A stretch of 64,000 nt of DNA from JAUIJL01 sp965366625. GTDB taxonomy: Bacteria > Acidobacteriota > Thermoanaerobaculia > Multivoradales > J023. Under the pieces are notes generated by a model, which worked only from the letters and a program-made list of their open reading frames with translations, ran no database searches and had not been told where the DNA came from. The stretch covers positions 19,333 to 83,332 of the forward strand of contig CBDUGP010000030.1 in assembly GCA_965366625.1 (NCBI GenBank), given 5' to 3'. The translations under genes were made by a program, and so were the position numbers. Below, piece after piece: positions 1 through 8,700 of this stretch (the first letter of the stretch is position 1; the number at the start of each line of letters is the position of its first letter).

Positions 1-3000
1 GGATCATTTGCTCGTTTCGATCGAGATAGAGCCCGACGCTTTCATCCACTTCGATGTGGAATTGTCGCCGCAGGTACCGGGCTATTCGTTCGGAATGCTG
101 GTCCAGCTCGGCGTAACTCAGGGTGTCGCCGACGCCGACCCCTGAATCGTCCGGCAGAACCAGAGCGGTGGCGTCGGGTGTGGCTGCCACTTGCTCCGCG
201 AAGAGAGAGGCCAGACTACGGTCACGCGGGTAGGGTCGGAAGACATTGTTGAAGTCGTGGCGAATCCTCTTTGCTTCTGCGTCGCTGAGCAGTGGAATCT
301 CTGCAAGGGTCAACGAGTCGTCCGTGGTCACCGCGCCGATGATTTCCCTCAGGTGCGAGAAGATGCCTTCCATGCGCCAGGCTTTGAACAGATCCGTGCG
401 ATATTCCAGGAAGAGTTGCAGTCGGGGTCCGTCGACGAAATAAAAGGAAAGGTCGAAGCGAGAGACGGAGCTTTCATAAATAAACGGCTCGGTCTTGAGG
501 CCTCGCAACGAAACGGTGTCATCACCCGGCGGCTCGAGGTTGATCACCACATCGAAAAGAGGGGCCCGTCCCGGCTCTCGTCGGCCGCCGAGTTCCTGGA
601 CCAGCTTGTCGAATGGATAGTCCTGATGGCTCAAGGCTTCGCTGGTGGTGCGACGGAGTCGATCGAGAAATTGATGGAAAGGCTCATCGGTGCGAATTTC
701 ATTGCGCAAAGCGATGGTGTTGATGAAGAAACCGATCAGCCCTTCCAGCTCCTCGAGGGGACGCCCGGCCACCGGCGTGCCGACGAGCACATCTTTCTGG
801 CCGCTGTATCGGTAGAGCAGCACCTTTACGACCGCGGTCAGAGCCATGAATAGGCTGACTCGGCGCCGTCGCGCCAAAGCTCGTAGTGCTTCACTGAGCT
901 CTGAACCGAATTCGAAGCCGGCCGTGGCGCCGGCGAAGGTCCGGCCGGCGGGGCGGACGTAGTCGGTGGGCAGGTCGAGAGTCGGCAAAGGGTCACGCAG
1001 GGTCTGGCGCCAAAACTCGAAGTGCCGTGGTCCAACTCTTTCGAGCTGCCACCGGTGCCATGCCGCATATTCCTTATATTGCATGGGCAACGGTTTGAAA
1101 AACGGTGCCTCGGTCAGTTGGGGCCGGCTCAGGCCGGACTGTTCGTCGCATAGAAAGTTGTAGCGGGCAGCCAGCTCAGCGGTCAGCAGATGGAGGGACC
1201 ATGCGTCGCCGATGATGTGATGCATGCAAAGAAAGAGCACGTAAACGCCGGCGGGGTCGATCTGCATGACCTGGGCTCGCAACAGGGGGCCGTGCTCCAA
1301 ATCGAAGGGCCGACGCAGCTCCTGCTCAGCTTGGCGACGGGCTTCCTGCAAGGGTTCGACCGCAGCGCTCAGATCTAGGTGTTCGACGACGATATGCAGA
1401 GGCGTGGAATCCAAGTCTCCGTTCCAAATCTTTTGTCGGGGTTCGTCGTCGACGGTGATGAAGGTGGTGCGGAGCGATTCGTGGCGCGCGATCATGCCGC
1501 GGAAGGCTTGTTGCAATAGATTGATCTTCAAGTCTCCTCGAAGGATCGATCCGACCGACATGTTGTAGGCGAAGAGATCCGGTTCCATGCGGTCGAGCAG
1601 CCAGAGGCGGCGCTGGGCGTGGGAGATCGGATAGTCGTGGGCCGAAGGCGTGGACGTTGGTATCTGGGTAGGCGAGTCGGAGGGATCTGGATCGGCAACT
1701 CTAGGTGGCGCCTCGGGGGCCGTCGACCTCAAGCCATCAAGCCGCAGGCCTAAAGCACGCGGCGTGGGGTGATCGAAAATATCGTTGAAGTCCAGTTCCA
1801 CTTGGAAGATGCGCTCCAAACGGGTGATGATCTTGGCAGCGCTCAGGGAATCACCGCCGGCGTCGAAATAGTCGTCGTTCCGGCTCAGCTGATCGACCAC
1901 CAGGGTTTCCGCCCAGCTCTCGACAATCACCCGTTCCGTGTCCGTCCAACCGTCTCCCTCGAGCCGGATCCGCGAGTCACGGGGCCGCGCGCGGGGCTCC
2001 GGTTCGTGGGTCTCGGAGTCTCGGGACACCGGCGAATCGGGTTTCGAGCTGTGCTCGGCCGGAGTGTCGAAATAGAAGAAACGCTCGAATCCAGGGCGGC
2101 GTGGGTCCATAGGAGACACCACATAGGAGCCGGACCCTGAGTCGCTGGACGTGAGCTCGTGAAGAACGCGATCCAAGGCGTACAGCCCTTCACGAGTTCC
2201 GATCGTGCCTTCGTCGCCGGCTGATTCGTCCCGGATCCGATGGGCCATGCCCGTATCTCGCCAGGGGGCCCAGGAGAGGGCCGAGACCGGGCGGCCGGAG
2301 CCGTGCAGACGCTCGGCGAGCTGCTCCTGAAAAAGGTTGGCTGCGGCGTAGTCCGCGGTGCGCAGCGAGCCGACCCAGGCGTTGATCGACGAGAAAAAGA
2401 CGATGAAAGACCCGTCGTCCGTCAGCTCACAAATGTGCAACGAGCCGTCGATCTTCGCTGAAAGCACCTCCGACATGGAGGCTGGTGAGTGGGAGCGCAG
2501 ACGTTTCTTGCCCGCCACGCCGGCGGCGTGAAAAACCCCGTCAATACGCCCGAAGCGTCGTTTGAGGTCGTCGAACAGACTGCGCATAGCGTTCTCGTCG
2601 GCGACATCTAGGGCGTGGTATTCGACCTCCGAGCCGTTTTGTCTCAAGGCTTCGAACGTTGATGCGGGCAATTCTCGTCGGCCGATGAGGATCAGCTGCA
2701 CGGGTAACATCGCTGCGAGGTGGCCGGCCACCTCGGCGCCGAGGCCCGAAGCACCGCCGGTGATCACATAAACGCCGCGCTGCCGCAGCCAAGGGGCCGA
2801 GGCAAGGTCGGTCGGGCCGGCGAGAAGGGATGGAACCAAGGTCCGCAGTCGCCGGTTTCCGCCTCGCCAAGCGCTCAAAACACCGCGGTCGTCTGCAGTC
2901 CATTCGCCCATCAGAAGCTCTGCCTGTCGAGTCGGTTCAAGACCGGCCTCCAGATCGACGAATCGGGCCCGCAGCAGGGGATACTCACAGATCGCGCTGC

Positions 3001-5776
3001 GGATCAATCCACCGGCCAGGGTCGCGAAGGGGTGGGTTTGCTCGCGTTCGTCGACGGCATGGGCATCGATTCCCACATGCAGATAACGCACCGGATGGGA
3101 GGTGAGCTGCGCATCGAATGCTTGCAACACGAAGAGGTGGGAAAAGAGCTGGGTCTCGAACTCGATTTCGGGCTCGGTTTCAAAACTCTCCAGGCCGGCA
3201 ACGGCTCTCCGGGGACTCCCCAAGCTCAAGAGGTGGACTAGGCCGTCGATCCGAAGGTCCCGCCGTTGGAGATCTTGTGCCACGGCTTGGAGGGACTCGC
3301 GATCACGGGAATCCACAGTGTAATCGTCTTGAGCTTGCGCCCCGTCGTTTCGCAGGCACGTTCCAGGCTCGTCCCAGAGTCGGATGCAGCGTCCGCCACG
3401 ATTCTCGATTTGCTTCCGCAGACACTCCGCAAGCTGCGAGCCGGTCCCGTCTCGGCGAGCCAAGACGGCCCACGCACGGCCGGCCGGCGAGATCTCGTCG
3501 ACGATGTTGGGGCTTTGGATCCACCGGCTGCGGTAGAAAGCCGGGTCCCGAGAACTCATATCGGCGGCGAGCTCTGAGGTCTTCGAGGTCGAGGCCGTTG
3601 CGGGCTCGTCGGTCCGCGCTTTCAGCCAACACCGAGTCCGCGCGAAGGGGTAGGTGGGAAGCTCGGCCCGGAGCAGGGTTCTATGGCGGTGTAGGTCGGC
3701 CCATGACGGGTCGATGCCGGCTAAATAGAGTTCTCGCAGCAGGTTTGCGAAGGCCGATTGCGGCGCGCCTTTTAACGCGGCCACCTGGAACGGGGAATCC
3801 GAGGAGCACAAAATGCGACCGTAGGTTCCCGCAGCGCCCATCTCCACGAATAGGGTCGGCTGGGCCGCAGATTGTGCGTCCGCAAAGGTCCGAAGCCGGT
3901 CCTCGGCTCCGTCGGGCAGCGGTTGGTCGACCCACGAATCCGCGGTTTCGAGTCCTTCCTCAAGGGAGGTTTTTCCCAGCACGACCGCGATGACGATTTT
4001 GCCGAGCCCCAGCCCGACCACCTGTTCCGCGCGAATGTGGGTGTCGATCAGGAGGTGATGGAAGGCGTATGAAAACGCGAAGAGGCGCCGATTCTGAGAA
4101 TCCGGCTCGCAACGATCGTAGGCATGCGCGAAGGATTTGTAGGTCCTCATCGACTGGACCATCGCGGGCTCGGGCGGTGCATCCGGCGAAAAGAGGAAGA
4201 TGAGGTTTGCAGGACGAGCAGCGTCGTGCGGGGCATCGGGGCTCGCCATCCAATCGTCCAAGGCGGCGAGCAGCCCGGATCGATCCCTGGCAACTACGGC
4301 GCGACGATATCGGAGGGTAGCCCGACCGGCATTCAAGGTGTCGCTGATGGCCGCCAGAGCACTCTCCTCGCGCAGGTCTTCTCGCTCGAGAACTCGGCGC
4401 AGGTCTCGAGCGCGGCGGATCAGCGCATCCGGGGTGCGAGCGGATAGGGTGAAGAGAGGGGTTTCCAAGGGCGCCGGCATGGCCTGATGAGGTGGGGCCT
4501 CTTGCAGAATGACGTGGCAATTGGTGCCGCTCAACCCGAAGGCGCTGACTCCGGCGGTGGCTGGATAGGGAGCGTTCCACGTTTGCAAGCGATCGTTGAC
4601 GTAGACGGCGCCACCGTCGAAGTCGATGAATGGGTTCGGAGCCGAGAAGTGCAGGCAGGGAAAGATTTGTCGATGTTTCAGCGACAACACCACCTTGATC
4701 AATCCACAGATTCCGGCCGCCGTATCCGTGTGTCCGATATTGGTTTTGAGAGCCGACAGGGCGCAGAAACCGCGATCTTGAGTATGCCGACGGAAGGCTT
4801 GGTTGATCGCGTCCACCTCGATGGGGTCGCCCAGCTTGGTGCCGGTACCGTGCGCTTCGATGAAGCTCACGGAACGTGGATCCACACCGGCTTTGCGCCA
4901 AGCCTCGAGCAGCAGATCGGTTTGCGCCTCGCGGGAGGGCGCGGTGAGGCTGGCGGAGAGAGCGGCATCCTGGTTGACGGCGGCGGCCTTGATGACCGCG
5001 TGGATTCGATCACCCTCGTCGAGAGCTTGGGAGAGACGTTTGAGCACCACGCATGCGACCGCTTCGCCGGAGCCCGTTCCCGCGGCGTCGGCAGAGAAGG
5101 TTCGGGCCCGGCCGTCGGGAGCTTTGATGCCGAAATCGACGAAATCGCTTTTTAGCCACGGAAAGAGCAGCAGGCGGGCTCCGCAAGCCAAAGCGAGATC
5201 GGCGTTGCCGAGCAACAGCTCGTTGATCGCTAGGTGCACGGCGACCAAGGAAGAGGAACAGGCGGTGTCCACCATCAACGTCGGGCCGCGCAGATCGAAA
5301 ACGTTGGCCAGACGTCCGGCGACCGCGGCCGGGATTTCGGTACCTGTGAAGAGGGTCGGGTCCTCGCCCAAGTCGGTGGCGTGTCGTCCGTATTGTTGAA
5401 TTAGATCTCCGACGAACACTCCGGTTCGACTGCCGGCCAGGCGTGCCGGGTCATAACCGGCGTCTTCGAAGCTCTGATGGGCGACTTCCAGCAGGAGCCG
5501 TTGGTGGGGATCCATGGATTCGGCCTCGCTCGAGGAGATGTCGAAAACGCGGCGATCGAACCGATCGATCCCGTCGATATAGGCAATCTCCTGATACTGC
5601 TCTCCGGGATCGAGTTGGGTGTCCAGAATCCGGGAGTCCGACAGAGGGCGGATGCTGTCCCTTGCTCCGCGCAGGTTCTCCAGGAGCTGCTCCAAGCTTT
5701 CGGCTTGGGGAAACCGTCCCGCCATGCCGATGACTGCGATGTCTTGGCTCATCCGTTCGCCTTTCTCTTGCTGCAT
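1..5776 (-). CDS. Hybrid PKS-NRPS, KS-(degenerate AT)-KR-ACP-C-A..., 3' end beyond window
   Basis: The first ATG is at 5776, 2 bp after the stop of the upstream NRPS. A second in-frame ATG at 5752 has a better AGAAAGG ribosome site. Reading the minus strand gives a KS (about residues 10-430; V-D-T-A-C-S-S-S with Cys173, E-A-H-G-T-G and the later N-I-G-H histidine), then an AT-like stretch (about 490-660) with G-L-G-L-G-K where active ATs have GHSxG. A KR follows (Rossmann G-G-A-S-G-L-G near 1003, Y-A-A-A-N near 1147, no LDD so not B-type), then an ACP (G-G-D-S near 1306), a C domain (H-H-I-I-G-D-A-W near 1521) and the start of an A domain near 1860. The frame stays open to base 1, so the protein is truncated by the window. 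It would add one ketide unit, reduce it, and condense it to an amino acid. How its ACP gets malonyl is unclear, because its AT lacks the catalytic Ser. Confidence 0.93.
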   Translation of the reverse strand, partial: MQQEKGERMSQDIAVIGMAGRFPQAESLEQLLENLRGARDSIRPLSDSRILDTQLDPGEQYQEIAYIDGIDRFDRRVFDISSSEAESMDPHQRLLLEVAHQSFEDAGYDPARLAGSRTGVFVGDLIQQYGRHATDLGEDPTLFTGTEIPAAVAGRLANVFDLRGPTLMVDTACSSSLVAVHLAINELLLGNADLALACGARLLLFPWLKSDFVDFGIKAPDGRARTFSADAAGTGSGEAVACVVLKRLSQALDEGDRIHAVIKAAAVNQDAALSASLTAPSREAQTDLLLEAWRKAGVDPRSVSFIEAHGTGTKLGDPIEVDAINQAFRRHTQDRGFCALSALKTNIGHTDTAAGICGLIKVVLSLKHRQIFPCLHFSAPNPFIDFDGGAVYVNDRLQTWNAPYPATAGVSAFGLSGTNCHVILQEAPPHQAMPAPLETPLFTLSARTPDALIRRARDLRRVLEREDLREESALAAISDTLNAGRATLRYRRAVVARDRSGLLAALDDWMASPDAPHDAARPANLIFLFSPDAPPEPAMVQSMRTYKSFAHAYDRCEPDSQNRRLFAFSYAFHHLLIDTHIRAEQVVGLGLGKIVIAVVLGKTSLEEGLETADSWVDQPLPDGAEDRLRTFADAQSAAQPTLFVEMGAAGTYGRILCSSDSPFQVAALKGAPQSAFANLLRELYLAGIDPSWADLHRHRTLLRAELPTYPFARTRCWLKARTDEPATASTSKTSELAADMSSRDPAFYRSRWIQSPNIVDEISPAGRAWAVLARRDGTGSQLAECLRKQIENRGGRCIRLWDEPGTCLRNDGAQAQDDYTVDSRDRESLQAVAQDLQRRDLRIDGLVHLLSLGSPRRAVAGLESFETEPEIEFETQLFSHLFVLQAFDAQLTSHPVRYLHVGIDAHAVDEREQTHPFATLAGGLIRSAICEYPLLRARFVDLEAGLEPTRQAELLMGEWTADDRGVLSAWRGGNRRLRTLVPSLLAGPTDLASAPWLRQRGVYVITGGASGLGAEVAGHLAAMLPVQLILIGRRELPASTFEALRQNGSEVEYHALDVADENAMRSLFDDLKRRFGRIDGVFHAAGVAGKKRLRSHSPASMSEVLSAKIDGSLHICELTDDGSFIVFFSSINAWVGSLRTADYAAANLFQEQLAERLHGSGRPVSALSWAPWRDTGMAHRIRDESAGDEGTIGTREGLYALDRVLHELTSSDSGSGSYVVSPMDPRRPGFERFFYFDTPAEHSSKPDSPVSRDSETHEPEPRARPRDSRIRLEGDGWTDTERVIVESWAETLVVDQLSRNDDYFDAGGDSLSAAKIITRLERIFQVELDFNDIFDHPTPRALGLRLDGLRSTAPEAPPRVADPDPSDSPTQIPTSTPSAHDYPISHAQRRLWLLDRMEPDLFAYNMSVGSILRGDLKINLLQQAFRGMIARHESLRTTFITVDDEPRQKIWNGDLDSTPLHIVVEHLDLSAAVEPLQEARRQAEQELRRPFDLEHGPLLRAQVMQIDPAGVYVLFLCMHHIIGDAWSLHLLTAELAARYNFLCDEQSGLSRPQLTEAPFFKPLPMQYKEYAAWHRWQLERVGPRHFEFWRQTLRDPLPTLDLPTDYVRPAGRTFAGATAGFEFGSELSEALRALARRRRVSLFMALTAVVKVLLYRYSGQKDVLVGTPVAGRPLEELEGLIGFFINTIALRNEIRTDEPFHQFLDRLRRTTSEALSHQDYPFDKLVQELGGRREPGRAPLFDVVINLEPPGDDTVSLRGLKTEPFIYESSVSRFDLSFYFVDGPRLQLFLEYRTDLFKAWRMEGIFSHLREIIGAVTTDDSLTLAEIPLLSDAEAKRIRHDFNNVFRPYPRDRSLASLFAEQVAATPDATALVLPDDSGVGVGDTLSYAELDQHSERIARYLRRQFHIEVDESVGLYLDRNEQMI

Positions 5777-5778
5777 CG

Positions 5779-8700
5779 TCAAATCTCAACTTCGACCATC
5801 TGGGTCGCCGATGGGAGGATTGCTTCGGCCCCCTGTCCCGATCGGCTCCGTCCCAATCGGCTCATCAGATCTGCCTGCTGAGCCACGGTGGTGGCGCTGA
5901 ATAAATCACTGGCTTTGAACGCACCGGGGCACAGCTCGTCGAGGCGACGAAAGAGCCGGATCGCGCGGAGGGAGTCGCCCCCCGACTCGAAAAATCGTTG
6001 GTGCACGTCCACTTGCTCAAGGCCGAGCACGTCACACCACAGACGGGCGACTTGCACCTCGGTCTCGTTGCGCGGACCGGTCGACACGGTCTCGTTCTCA
6101 GCACAAGCCGACTCGGGAGAAGGTAGGCCTTTGCGGTCGATTTTGTTGTTGGGCGTGGTGGGAAGCTCGGGCAAGGAAATGAATCGCGACGGGATCATGT
6201 AAGTCGGCAACGAGTCGGCAAGGTGGCGGCGCAAAGAGGACGGCTCGATGTCACCCACGATATAGGCGCAAAGGGTGGGCTCTCCGGCTACCTCGACCAC
6301 CGACACAGCGGCCTGACGAACCGATGGATGGCGCACGAGCAGCCCCTCGATTTCTCCGGGTTCAATGCGATAACCGCGAAATTTGATCTGAGAATCAAGG
6401 CGTCCAAGGTAGATCAGCTCGCCGTCGAAAGACCACATGCCCAAGTCGCCGGTGCGATAGAGGAGGCCACTACGGGCGAGTCGGTGGGGTACGAAGCGCT
6501 CGGCGGTAAGTTCGGGGCGGCGGTGGTATCCGTCGGTAACGCCCGCACCGCCGATATAGATCTCCCCCGCATAACCGGGGGGCATCAGCTCGCCCTCGGG
6601 GGAAAGCACGAAGATCCTCTCCCCGGCCAAGGGGCGTCCAAGGGCCACGTTCTCGTCTTGAATACGATAAGCGGCGCTCCATACGGTGGTTTCCGTGGGG
6701 CCGTAGATGTTGTGGATTTCAAACCCGCCGATGCGCAGCAGACGCCGAGCCAAAGAGGGTGGGAAGATCTCGCCTCCCAACACGAGACACCGCAGGCCGT
6801 GAAGAAAGTCCTCACCGGCTTCGTCTAAGAGAGTCTGCAACCGGGATGGGGTCGTTTGCAGCACCGTCACTTTTTGTTCGAGGATCTTTTGGGCCAATCG
6901 CCGGGGATCCAGAACCTCCTCGCTATTCGCCATCACCAAGCTCATGCCCAAGGCGGGACCGACCACCAACTCGGTGAGCGAAATATCGAAGGATACGGTG
7001 GTGAGCCCGAGGATCACATCGTCGGCACGAGGTTTCAGCCAGCGCTGGAAGGCGACGGCATAAGCTGCAAGATTGCCCCGATTGGCGACCACGCCCTTGG
7101 GCATTCCGCTGGAGCCCGAGGTGTAAATCAGATAGGCGGGGTCTTTCGATCGAGGGGAGGGGGGCGGAGGGTCCATGACCCTAAAAAGGAGAGAGTCCGG
7201 TCCCGATCGGGGAGAATCCGTGGTGGCTCGTGGAGTTTGAAGGCCGGGTATCTGCCCGCGGGTCAGGGCTCGCACCTGATTGCTCAGGTCTTCTGGCCTG
7301 GCAGCAAAGGTGTCGGCAAGCTCGGGCTCGGTGATCAGCAGCCGGCAATCGCTGTTGCGCAGCATGTGCAGGACTCGGTCCCGAGGAAAGTCGGGGTCCA
7401 CCGGCACGTAGGCGGCACCGCTCGCGAGTACACCGAGCATGGCGATCGGCAGGGCTTCACTCCGTTCGAGCATGATGCCCACCGCATCCCCGCCCGCGAT
7501 GCCTTGTTGGCTTCGCAGGTGATGGGCGACTGCGTGCGCGGCCCGATGTAGGTCGCGGTAACTCAGCCGCCGATCTCCACAGGTGATCGCCAAATCCCCG
7601 GCTCGCCGGGCCACCGTGTTCTCGAATAGGGCTGAAATATCTTTTGGCGGCGTCTCAGTTTTCAGGCTCGGCTCGCTGAACGCGAGCATCTCTAGCTCTT
7701 CGGCCTCGCCGAGCAAGCTCAAGGAGCCGATCGCGTTCCGGGGCTCGGTAAGGGCCTGTTCGGTCAGCCGAGTGAAATGCCTCAAGATTCCCTCGATGCG
7801 TCGTGCTGCAAAGAGATCGGTGTTGTATTCGAACTCCATGTCGAGCCGGCCGTTCACGATCCTTTCGTTCTCGATCCGATCGTTTTCGAGCCTACAGTGC
7901 AGGGTCAGGTCATAGCGGCTGACGCCATCCCGTGGCATGAAATCCGAAATGTCCAGGTCCCCTCGGATCGGCCCGATGGAGGGTTGGTTGTGCAGCATCA
8001 GCAGGGTGTCGAATATGGGTGAGCGACTGAGGTCTCGGACGGTGCCGAGCTCGTCGACCAGTAAATCGAAGGGGTAGTGTTGATGGGTCAGGTCGGATCC
8101 CGTTTGGGCCACGGTTTGTCGCAGGTGCTCGGCGAAACCCGCCGCGGGATCGATCTCGCCCCGCAGGGCGAGCAAATTCAAGTAGCAGCCTATCTGTGGC
8201 TCGAGTTCCGGTAAGTGGCGTCCGGCGACGGCGGTTCCGACCACCAAGTCCCGCTGGTGGGTGTAGCGGTAGAGCAGGATCTGAAAGAGGGTCAGTAGAC
8301 CCATGAAGAGGCTCGCTTGGTGAGCCGCGCAGAAAGCTTGCAGGCGCTCTGTCAGTTCGGGGGAGAAGCTGTGGCGAATGGAACGACCGACGAAGGTTTG
8401 GGTCCGACCCCGAGGCCTGTCCGTCGGTAGATTTAGTCTCGGCAGCTCTCCTGCAAGTCGCTCATGCCAATAGGCTCGGGATTCGGCAAAGGCATTTTCG
8501 GCCAATCGCTGACGCTGCCAGGCGGCAAAATCTTTGTATTGCAAGGTGTCTGGAGCGGGTGGTTGGTAAGTGGGGCCGTGGTCACAAATGGCGGTGTAAA
8601 TTTGGAGTAGCTCCGACAGCAGCAAGCCCAAGGACCAACCGTCGCACGCGATGTGGTGCAGGGTCAGGAGCAGCACATGTTGGGGCTTGCCGGTGGAACT

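Noticed and set aside
191..853. Plus-strand ORF of 220 codons near the left edge
   Set aside because: The opposite strand encodes the C-terminal half of a condensation domain in an uninterrupted frame, so this is a shadow.
3960..4901. Minus-strand ORF of 313 codons inside the left-edge PKS
   Set aside because: It is out of frame with the KS-AT reading and is Arg/Pro-rich, as off-frame readings of GC-rich genes are. The correct frame reads through the KS and the degenerate AT without stops.
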